Source: Neocallimastix lanati (nom. inval.)
Lineage: Eukaryota; Neocallimastigomycota; Neocallimastigomycetes; Neocallimastigales; Neocallimastigaceae
Direction: 5' to 3'
Assembly: GCA_016946835.1 (NCBI GenBank)
Contig: JACVTC010000368.1
Location: forward strand, 1-15,000
DNA length: 15,000 bases
Shown in pieces: positions 1 through 6,627 of this stretch. The number at the start of each line of letters is the position of its first letter. The stretch's first letter is position 1. Below the pieces are notes generated by a model. The model made no database searches. It worked only from the letters and a program-made list of their open reading frames with translations, and had not been told where the DNA came from. A program made the translations under genes and the position numbers.

Positions 1-1000
1 TTTATTTTATTTTATTCTTTATTTTATTCTTTATTTTATTTTATTCTTTATGTTTTATTTTATTTTATTCTTTATGTTTTATTTTATTTTATTCTTTATT
101 TTATTTTTATTCTTTATGTTTTATTTTATTTTTATTCTTTATTTTATTTTATTCTTTATGTTTTATTTTATTTTATTCTTTATGTTTTATTTTATTTTAT
201 TCTTTATGTTTTATTTTATTTTTTTTATTTTATTTTTTATTTATTTTTTATGTTTTATTTTATTTTATATTTCATTATTTATTTTATTTTATTCATTCTT
301 TATTTTATTTTATTTTAATTTTTTATTTCATTCAATTCTTTATTTTGATTTATTTTAATTTTTATTTTTATTTTATTCTTTATTTTGATTTATTTATTCT
401 TTATTTTATTTTATTTCTTTTTTATTCTTTATTTTATTTTATTTCTTTTTTATTCTTTATTTTATTTTATTTTATTCTTTATGTTTTATTTTATTTAATT
501 TTTTATTTTATTTTATTCTTTATTTTTTTTTTATTTCTTTTTATTTTATTTTTTTTATTTTTATTTTATTTTTATTTTATTTTATTTTATTTTATTTTTA
601 TTTTATTTCTTTTTATTCTTTATTTTATTTTATTTTATTTCTTTTTTATTTTATTTTATTTTATTTTATTTTTATTTTATTCTTTATTTTATTCTTTATT
701 TTATTCTTTATTTTATTTTATGTTGGTTTGATTTATTTATTCTTTATTTTATTTTATTTTTTATTTTATTTTATTCTTTATTTTATTCTTTATTATTTTT
801 ATGTTATTTTGATTTATTTATTCTTTATTTTATTTTATTCTTTATTTTTATTTATTCTTTATTTTATTTTATTTTTTATTTATTCTTTATTTTATTCTTT
901 ATTTTATTTTATTTTTTTTATTTTATTTTTTTTCTCTTTATTATATTTTATCTTTATTTTATTCTTTATTTTATTTTATCTTTATTTTATTCTTTATTTA
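1..1000. repeat. T-rich low-complexity tract of TTTTA / TTCTTTA words
   Basis: The + strand is almost pure T and A with sparse C and G, made of TTTTATTTTA words broken by TTCTTTA and TTCTTTATG. A longer unit of about 24 bp (TTCTTTATG followed by TTTTATTTTATTTTA) recurs in the first 250 bases, so the tract is a decayed pentamer-derived minisatellite and not random AT DNA. Strand asymmetry is extreme: T greatly exceeds A throughout. Three overlapping open frames (about 50-358, 345-731 and 728-1012) encode only F, L, I, Y and M runs. They exist because the T-strand words rarely form stops, and I do not regard them as genes. The tract passes directly into the 47-bp repeats at about position 1001. 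Confidence 0.9.
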
Positions 1001-1793
1001 AATATTCATTAATATATATATCAAATATTTATTTAATTAATTAATATATATTCATTAATATATATATCAAAATATTTATTTATTTAATTAATATATATTC
1101 ATTTAAATATATATCAAAATATTTATTTAATTAATTAATATATATACATTTATATATATATCAAAATATTTATTTAATTAATTATTATATTTTCATTAAT
1201 ATATATATCAAAATATTTATTTAATTATTTATTATATATTCACTAATATATATATCAAATTATTTATTCAATTATTTATTATATATTCACTAATATATAT
1301 ATCCAAAAATATTATTTAATTATTTATTATATATTCACTAAATATATATAATCAAATATTTATTTAAATAATTATTATATACATTTAAATAATATCAAAA
1401 TATTTATTTAAATTAATTATTATATACATTTAAATATATATCAAATATTTATTTAATTATTTATTATATATTCACTAATATATATATCAAAATATTTATT
1501 TTAATTAATTATATAATATTCACTAATATATATATCAAAATATTTATTTATATAATTATTATATATTCACTAATAATATATATCAAAATATTTATTAAAT
1601 AATTATTATATACATTTAAATATATATCAAAAATTATTTAATTAGTTATTATAAATCATTAATATATATATCAAAATCTTTATTTAAATAATTATTAATA
1701 TACATTATATATATAACAAATATTTATTTAATTAATTAATATATATTCATTAAATATATATCAAAATATTTATTTAAATAGTTAAAATATATT

Positions 1794-1797
<4 letters not shown>
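1001..1797. repeat. 47-bp minisatellite, about 17 copies
   Basis: Each unit reads roughly TTCATTAATATATATATCAAA followed by ATATTTATTTAATTAATTA. The landmark TCAAA (or a one-base variant) falls at 1021, 1067, 1114, 1161, 1208, 1255, 1302, 1352, 1395, 1441, 1487, 1535, 1583, 1627, 1671, about 1715 and 1761. Spacing is mostly 46-48 bp, with 43-50 bp extremes caused by small indels. Subtypes are visible: TTCATTAAT, TTCACTAAT and TACATTTAAAT starts cluster in neighbouring copies, as expected of local duplication. Diverged members of the same family lie at 3118-3595 and 4083-4224. No function is evident from sequence. Confidence 0.93.
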
Positions 1798-1834
<37 letters not shown>

Positions 1835-1874
1835 TAAAATATATTATTTAAAAAAAAAAAAAAAAAAAAAAAAA
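1798..1874. repeat. Two long poly-A runs closing the 47-bp array
   Basis: Uninterrupted A runs occupy 1798-1832 (35 bases) and 1850-1874 (25 bases). They are separated by a short GATAAAATATATTATTT spacer, and each run is followed by GATAA, so the second looks like a duplicate of the first. They mark the right boundary of the minisatellite. Retroposed 3' tails would be one explanation, but no body of a retroelement is attached. Slippage-prone homopolymer is the simpler reading, and exact lengths are vulnerable to sequencing error. Confidence 0.85.
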
Positions 1875-2134
1875 GATAATTCCTAAATATAATATATGAT
1901 AAAACTATATAAATGCAAATCTTTCATTATTTTAAATGTTAAAAAAATAAAAACCCCTAAATATGAATGCTTAAATAATCATCCCTAAAAGAATTTAATA
2001 CATCTATATCAATTGAAGAAAATAAAATTTAAGATGAAACGGCAAAAAGTTCAATTCTTTTCAGTATAAACTTAAACATATATTAATAACGTATCACAAA
2101 AAAAATGGGATTTATGCAAGTAATTCGAATATAG
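1875..2134. other. Single-copy AT-rich spacer, no gene seen
   Basis: This stretch has a more mixed base content than its neighbours, including words such as GATGAAACGGC and AACGTATCAC. It contains no open frame of useful length on either strand and no visible tandem structure. Short telomere-like scraps (CCCCTAAATA near 1955, CCCTAAAAG near 1984) occur, but they are too short to call. It may be decayed unique sequence. Nothing in it supports a function. Confidence 0.6.
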
Positions 2135-2177
2135 TACATTTCACAATAATTTGATTTGTAATGTGGCTTAAATATTT
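2135..2177 (+). repeat. GTGGCTTAAATATTT dispersed element, copy 1
   Basis: This 43-base stretch starts TACATTTCAC and ends AATGTGGCTTAAATATTT. It aligns column by column with 3697-3739, which starts TGCATTTCGC and ends with the same AATGTGGCTTAAATATTT. The shared tail is 18 bases long in DNA where G and C are rare, so relatedness is convincing. A reverse-orientation partner lies at 2384-2402. The role is unknown; the inverted pairing could be the ends of a small non-autonomous element or simply dispersed satellite debris. Confidence 0.7.
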
Positions 2178-2391
2178 AAAAAAATAAAGCCATACATTTT
2201 TAAGATATTCTATATAATCATAAATAAATATAAAAATAATTACTATTTCAAAAGAAATATTAAAAATTATTTTTTATAAAAACTTATTTTTACAATGGAA
2301 TATTAATAAATTATATATAAAAAAGAAAAAAGAATACTTATTATTTATTATATTATTAAAAAAATAGTAAAATACAAAAATACGCCACATT
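2160..2391. repeat. Inverted AATGTGGC / GCCACATT pair enclosing about 215 bp
   Basis: AATGTGGC at 2160-2167 is matched in reverse complement by GCCACATT at 2384-2391, and the AT-rich flanks just inside continue the match loosely (TTAAATATTT against AAAAATAC). The interior is AT-rich, with no open frame and no tandem unit. A similar arrangement with a different interior occurs at 3722-3982. The geometry resembles a miniature inverted-repeat element, but the arms are short and I see no clear target-site duplication, so this is a tentative structural call. Confidence 0.4.
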
Positions 2392-2402
2392 GCGAAATGC
2401 AC
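2384..2402 (-). repeat. GCCACATT dispersed element, shortened copy
   Basis: The + strand reads GCCACATTGCGAAATGCAC. It is the reverse complement of the 3697-3729 copy with about 14 internal bases missing. The missing piece lies between two ATTG words in the longer form, so a deletion between short direct repeats explains it. It is the inward-facing partner of the copy at 2135-2177. Confidence 0.65.
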
Positions 2403-2951
2403 TATCCTCAATTAAATCATAAATAACAAAAAAAAAAAAAAATAAGTAAATAAACTTTCTTATGATGTAAACAATGTTTGATGATACTGGAAGAACTAAG
2501 AAATGATAATATTAAATGATAGTTTAAATATTTAATTAAATTAAGTAATGAAAATACCAATTTATAATAAATTACAGGTTAATTATCAAACGAAAAGAAT
2601 TATCTGAATTCTGTCACAATTGTTTTATTAACCTTAAATAATTAATAAACATTTAAAGAAAATTTATTTTAAAACTTTTATTTATATTTCTGAAGAATAT
2701 TTAAGGAATATTTTTTTTTATAATTAAAAGATATATAACCTTTTTAAGTTTTAAATATAACTTTAAAGATATTTATAAGGATTTTTAAAATTTAAATATA
2801 ATTAATTTTTTATATTTTAAATATATATATAAACCTTTTTAAATTTTATATATAAATATATATTTTTTATTTAAAATATTTTTTATTGATTTATATTTTT
2901 TTTTATATAACTATTTTTTAAAATAAATAAATAATAATAATAGAAATAAAA

Positions 2952-2953
<2 letters not shown>
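2403..2953. other. AT-rich spacer, no gene seen
   Basis: The left half (to about 2640) has more mixed composition, with words such as GATACTGGAAGAACTAAG near 2484. The longest ATG-led frame there, from 2474, ends after ten codons. The right half is TTTAAATATA-rich with loose repetition of AACCTTTTTAA at about 2738 and 2832. I see no tandem unit, RNA gene or convincing exon. A decayed coding fragment in the left half cannot be excluded. Confidence 0.55.

Positions 2954-2983
<30 letters not shown>
2954..2983. repeat. 30-base poly-A run
   Basis: An uninterrupted A run sits in an A-rich stretch of AAATAAAAA words shortly before the telomere-like end at 3021. It resembles the runs at 1798-1874. 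Its function is unknown and its length is uncertain because of homopolymer error. Confidence 0.85.
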
Positions 2984-2985
<2 letters not shown>

Positions 2986-3039
2986 AAAAGAAATAAAAAT
3001 TAAATAATAATAAATAAATATTAGGGTTAGAGATTTTTA

Positions 3040-3205
3040 AATTTTATTTTATTTATTTAAATTTTAACAAGCCACGTTATCCGAAATGGAACTCATAACC
3101 CTATTTATTTATTTTATTAATAAATATTCATTAATATATATATTGAATTATTTATTTATGTTATTAAAACATGTTCATTAATAGATATATAAAAATATTT
3201 ATTTA
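3040..3205 (+). repeat. Direct repeat A, left copy
   Basis: This segment contains GCCACGTTATCCGAAATGG (from 3071), ACTCATAACCCTA and then three 47-bp-family monomers. It recurs at 4003-4165 in the same order and orientation, with only scattered substitutions and small indels. The landmark GCCACGTT shifts by 958 bases and GTTCATTAATAGATAT by 959, so spacing is almost perfectly preserved. It documents a segmental duplication within the block. Confidence 0.85.
3071..3093 (-). repeat. GCCACGTT variant of the dispersed element
   Basis: The + strand reads GCCACGTTATCCGAAATGG followed by AAC. It shares the GCCAC-TT and CGAAATG words with the copy at 2384-2402, with A to G at the sixth base of the core and a different linker. 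An almost identical copy is at 4029. G and C are concentrated here compared with the surrounding DNA. Confidence 0.6.
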
Positions 3206-3595
3206 AAAAATTAATATATATACATTAATATATATATTAAAATATTTATTTATATTGTTATTAAATATTCATTTATATATATATAAATATTTATTTATAT
3301 TGTTATTAAATATTAATTTATATATATTATAATATTAATTTGTATTATTAATAAATATTCATTAATATACATTATAATATTTATTTATAGTATATAAATA
3401 TATATTGATTAATATTTTTATTAAAATATTTATTTACATAATTAATATATATACATTAATATTTACAATTAAATTTATTTATATACATTATATACATACA
3501 CTTATATAATATTTTATTAATATTTATTTAAAATAGTAGAATATATTCATTAATATATATTATAATATTTATATTATTAATAACTTAATAATATA
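3118..3595. repeat. Diverged 47-bp minisatellite, about 10 copies
   Basis: Units of the TTCATTAATATATATAT...ATATTTATTTAT type start near 3127, 3173, 3221, 3269, 3313, 3358, 3405, 3451, 3497 and 3548, a spacing of 44-51 bp. They match the array at 1001-1797 in unit length and in the TTCATTAATATAT and AATATTTATTTA words, but are much more diverged from one another. The segment at about 3451-3515 also aligns with part of the 273-bp unit (ATTAATAT, ATTTATTTATA, TATACAT, CACTTATATAA in order). Confidence 0.75.
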
Positions 3596-3655
3596 AAAAT
3601 TAAAAAATCTCTGACCCTAACTTTTATTTATTAATTAATTATTTAAAACTTTAAA

Positions 3656-3731
3656 AAGCCACATTTTCAAAATGCAATTTTATGAATGTGCAAATGTGCA
3701 TTTCGCAATTGTGTTTTTCACAATGTGGCTT
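3656..3731. repeat. 76-bp imperfect palindrome
   Basis: AAGCCACATT at 3656-3665 pairs perfectly with AATGTGGCTT at 3722-3731. Further inside, AAAATGCA at about 3670 faces TGCATTTCGC at 3698. The arms are two oppositely oriented copies of the dispersed element meeting head to head. As single-stranded DNA or RNA this could form a hairpin with a 10-bp outer stem and an interrupted inner stem. The central AATGTGCAAATGTGCATTT contains a short direct repeat of AATGTGCA-like words. Confidence 0.75.
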
Positions 3732-3739
3732 AAATATTT
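3697..3739 (+). repeat. GTGGCTTAAATATTT dispersed element, fullest copy
   Basis: It starts TGCATTTCGCAATTG, continues TGTTTTTCAC and ends AATGTGGCTTAAATATTT. I use it as the reference because parts of it are found at 2135-2177 in the same orientation, and at 2384-2402, 3656-3680, 3960-3995 and, more distantly, 3071 and 4029 in reverse. It shows a concentration of G and C unusual for this window. Its function is unknown. Confidence 0.7.
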
Positions 3740-3985
3740 TTAATTAATTGCCACAATATATATTTTTTTAACCAATAAATAACCCTAGTAAATAATAAAT
3801 AATAAATAATAAATAATAGCAAATAATAAATAATAGGAAATAATAAATATAAAAAATAATAATAAATAATAAACAACAGCAAATAATAAATATAAAATAT
3901 AATAACAAATAATAAATATAATAAATAATTATAATAATATAATAAATAAATAATAAATAATAAAAATATTTTAAGCCACATTTTG
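3719..3985. repeat. Inverted-arm unit enclosing an AAT-type simple repeat
   Basis: The left arm CACAATGTGGCTTAAATATT (from 3719) is mirrored by the right arm AATATTTTAAGCCACATTTT followed by GTG (3964-3985), differing only by small indels. The interior after 3780 is an AATAATAAAT simple repeat. The arms are roughly 25 bp. This is the best candidate in the window for a miniature inverted-repeat structure, but a simple-repeat core is unusual for a transposon derivative. Expansion between two pre-existing inverted motif copies is an equally good explanation. Confidence 0.5.
3788..3963. repeat. (AATAATAAAT)n simple repeat
   Basis: The tract repeats AATAAT and AATAAAT words with a few AGCAAATAAT and AACAAC interruptions, and is almost pure A and T with A dominant on the + strand. 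Two overlapping reverse-strand open frames across 3730-3995 encode Y/L/I/F runs and are products of this composition. A longer tract of the same type lies at 13915-14260. Confidence 0.9.
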
Positions 3986-4002
3986 TGAAAAGCACATCTC
4001 TC

Positions 4003-4165
4003 CGATTTAATTTATTTAAATTTAAAAAGCCACGTTATCCGAAATGCAACTCATAATCCTATTTTATTTATTTTATTAATAAATATTCATTAATAACTAT
4101 ATTGAATTATTTATTTATATTATTAATACATGTTCATTAATAGATATGTCAAAATATTTATTTAA
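4003..4165 (+). repeat. Direct repeat A, right copy
   Basis: Second copy of 3040-3205, in the same orientation. It keeps GCCACGTTATCCGAAATGC (from 4029), ACTCATAATCCTA and the following TTCATTAATA monomers. The telomere-like TAACCCTAT of the left copy has become TAATCCTAT here. It leads directly into the last 47-bp-family monomers and then the 273-bp array. Confidence 0.85.
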
Positions 4166-4224
4166 TATATTAATATATTCATTAATATTTATATTAAAAT
4201 ATTTATTTATATTATTAATTTACA
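4083..4224. repeat. 47-bp-family monomers leading into the 273-bp array
   Basis: TTCATTAATA starts occur at about 4086, 4133 and 4176, with a fourth at 4225 that is also the first recognisable base of the 273-bp satellite. Unit spacing is 43-49 bp. These copies are the right-hand continuation of direct repeat A. Confidence 0.7.
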
Positions 4225-6325
4225 TTCATTAATGTTAATAAATAAATTTATTTATTTATATTTTTACATTCACTTATATAAACTTTTTATTTTAAATAAT
4301 AATTATATAAAAAAAATTAATCCAAAAATACTTTTGCTTATTAGGAATAAAATATTAAAATATTTTTGCATTTTAGAGAAAAAAGTTTTTTAGCTATTTT
4401 TTTTTGACATATACGGTTTGAGCAAATTTTTTTTATTTACCAAAAATAAAAGAATTTGTTTATGAAATTATTTATTTATTTATTTTATAATTATTTATTC
4501 ATTAATATGTATAGTTGATTTATTTATAAACATAATATACATCCACTTATATAAACTTTTTATTTTAAATAATAATTATATAAAAAAATTAATCAGAAAA
4601 TACTTTTGCTTATTATGAATAAAATATTCAAATATTTTTGCATTTTAGAGAAAAAAGTTTTTTAGCTATTTTTTTTTGACATATACGGTTTGAGCAAATT
4701 TTTTTTATTTACCAAAAATAAAAGAATTTGTTTATGAAATTATTTATTTATTTATTTTATAATTATTTATTCATTAATATGTATAGTTGATTTATTTATA
4801 AACATAATATACATCCACTTATATAAACTTTTTATTTTAAATAATAATTATATAAAAAAAATTAATCCAAAAATACTTTTGCTTATTAGGAATAAAATAT
4901 TAAAATATTTTTGCATTTTAGAGAAAAAAGTTTTTTAGCTATTTTTTTTTGACATATACGGTTTGAGCAAATTTTTTTTATTTACCAAAAATAAAAGAAT
5001 TTGTTTATGAAATTATTTATTTATTTATTTTATAATTATTTATTCATTAATATGTATAGTTGATTTATTTATAAACATAATATACATCCACTTATATAAA
5101 CTTTTTATTTTAAATAATAATTATATAAAAAAAAATTAATCTGAAAATACTTTTGCTTATTATGAATAAAATATTCAAATATTTTTGCATTTTAGAGAAA
5201 AAAGTTTTTTAGCTATTTTTTTTTGACATATACGGTTTGAGCAAATTTTTTTTATTTACCAAAAATAAAAGAATTTGTTTATTAAATTATTTATTTATTT
5301 ATTTTATAATTATTTATTCATTAATATGTATAGTTGATTTATTTATAAACATAATATACATCCACTTATATAAACTTTTTATTTTAAATAATAATTATAT
5401 ATAAAAAATTAATCTGAAAATACTTTTGCTTATTATGAATAAAATATTCAAATATTTTTGCATTTTAAAGAAAAAAGTTTTTTCGCTATTTTTTTTTTGA
5501 CATATACGGTTTGAGCAAATTTTTTTTATTTACCAAAAATAAAAGAATTTGTTTATTAAATTATTTATTTATTTATTTTATAATTATTTATTCATTAATA
5601 TGTATAGTTGATTTATTTATAAACATAATATATATCCACTTATATAAACTTTTTATTTTAAATAATAATTATATAAAAAAAATTAATCTGAAAATACTTT
5701 TGCTTATTATGAATAAAATATTCAAATATTTTTGCATTTTAAAGAAAAAAGTTTTTTCGCTATTTTTTTTTTGACATATACGGTTTGAGCAAATTTTTTT
5801 TATTTACCAAAAATAAAAGAATTTGTTTATTAAATTATTTATTTATTTATTTTATAATTATTTATTCATTAATATGTATAGTTGATTTATTTATAAACAT
5901 AATATACATCCACTTATATAAACTTTTTATTTTAAATAATAATTATATAAAAAAAAATTAATCTGAAAATACTTTTGCTTATTGGGAATAAAATATTCAA
6001 ATATTTTTGCATTTTAAAGAAAAAAGTTTTTTCGCTATTTTTTTTTGACATATACGGTTTGAGCAAATTTTTTTTATTTACCAAAAATAAAAGAATTTGT
6101 TTATGAAATTATTTATTTATTTATTTTATAATTATTTATTCATTAATATGTATAGTTGATTTATTTATAAACATAATATACATCCACTTATATAAACTTT
6201 TTATTTTAAATAATAATTATAAAAAAAAATTAATCTGAAAATACTTTTGCTTATTATGAATAAAATATTCAAATATTTTTGCATTTGAAAGAAAAAAGTT
6301 TTTTCGCTATTTTTTTTGACATATA
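4225..6325. repeat. 273-bp tandem satellite, about 7.7 copies
   Basis: The landmark GACATATACGGTTTGAGC begins at 4406, 4678, 4951, 5225, 5499, 5773 and 6047, with a terminal variant GACATATATGGCTT at 6318. Spacings are 272, 273, 274, 274, 274, 274 and 271 bp. In order, each unit contains TTCATTAATATGTATAGTTG, CATCCACTTATATAAAC, AATACTTTTGCTTATT, TTTTTGCATTTTA, AGAAAAAAGTTTTTT, a T run, then GACATATACGG and TTTACCAAAAATAAAAG. Copies are very similar and differ at linked sites (TTTTAGAG with TTTAGC in the left units, TTTTAAAG with TTTCGC in the right). An open frame at about 5511-5774 simply follows the unit, uses no ATG at its listed start, and cannot persist because 274 is not a multiple of three. 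Confidence 0.95.
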
Positions 6326-6627
6326 TGGCTTAAATATGCTTTATTTTATTCTATAAAATAAAAATATTTTTTTTTATTAAAATATTTAATTATTTATATA
6401 ATTAATATTTATTCATTAATATTTTAAATTAAATTTATTTAATATTTAAATTTATATTTTTTTTATATATCTAATTATAAATAATATTTTATTACATATG
6501 AATAGGTATTTTTTTTTAATTATCAGCTTTAAATATTAATAATTAAGAGTTTAAATTTTTATAAATTAAATATTTCTAATATTAAATATTTAATGATATT
6601 TTCATTTTTATTATATACTTATTTTTT
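6326..6627. other. AT-rich spacer between the two large satellites
   Basis: After the altered end of the 273-bp array (TGGCTTAAATATGC) the sequence is TTTAAATATT-rich. It contains one TTCATTAATATTTTAAATT word near 6412 resembling the 47-bp family. The last 60 bases (TTCTAATATT, TTAATGATATT) already resemble the right half of the 195-bp monomer, so this is probably a decayed edge copy. No gene is seen. Confidence 0.55.

Larger units (their letters stand above)
3021..3620. repeat. About 600-bp segment with telomere-like inverted ends
   Basis: The left end TTAGGGTTAGAGATTTTT (3021-3038) is reverse-complementary to AAAAATCTCTGACCCTAA (3603-3620) at 17 of 18 positions. Both ends carry a telomere-type word (TTAGGGTTAG, ACCCTAA). 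The interior starts with a GCCACGTTATCCGAAATGG motif at 3071 and TAACCCTAT at 3096, followed by about ten diverged 47-bp repeats. The right end resembles the TTCTTTGACCCTAAATT motif of the array at 12957-13695. It could be a small inverted-repeat element, or a piece of subtelomeric DNA bounded by interstitial telomere scraps. No coding capacity is visible. Confidence 0.55.

Noticed and set aside
50-1012. Three forward open frames of about 94-128 codons in the T-rich tract
   Set aside because: They encode only F, L, I, Y and M runs dictated by TTTTA words, overlap one another, and have no domain or signal beyond composition. They are low-complexity artefacts, not membrane proteins.
1798-1874. 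Poly-A tails of inserted retroelements
   Set aside because: No element body, reverse-transcriptase remnant or target-site duplication lies upstream; the left neighbour is a tandem minisatellite.
2474-2506. Possible exon fragment beginning MFDDTGRTKK
   Set aside because: The frame ends after ten codons with no supporting splice context or continuation in another frame; chance is sufficient.
3730-3995. Two overlapping reverse-strand frames across the AAT tract
   Set aside because: Their Y/L/I/F sequence comes from reading AATAATAAAT on the opposite strand, and both extend through inverted repeat arms, so neither looks like a gene.
5511-5774. Forward 87-codon frame starting SKFFLFTKNK in the 273-bp satellite
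   Set aside because: The first codon is TTG, the frame spans about one repeat unit, and the 274-bp spacing shifts frame in the next copy. No conserved protein across units is possible.
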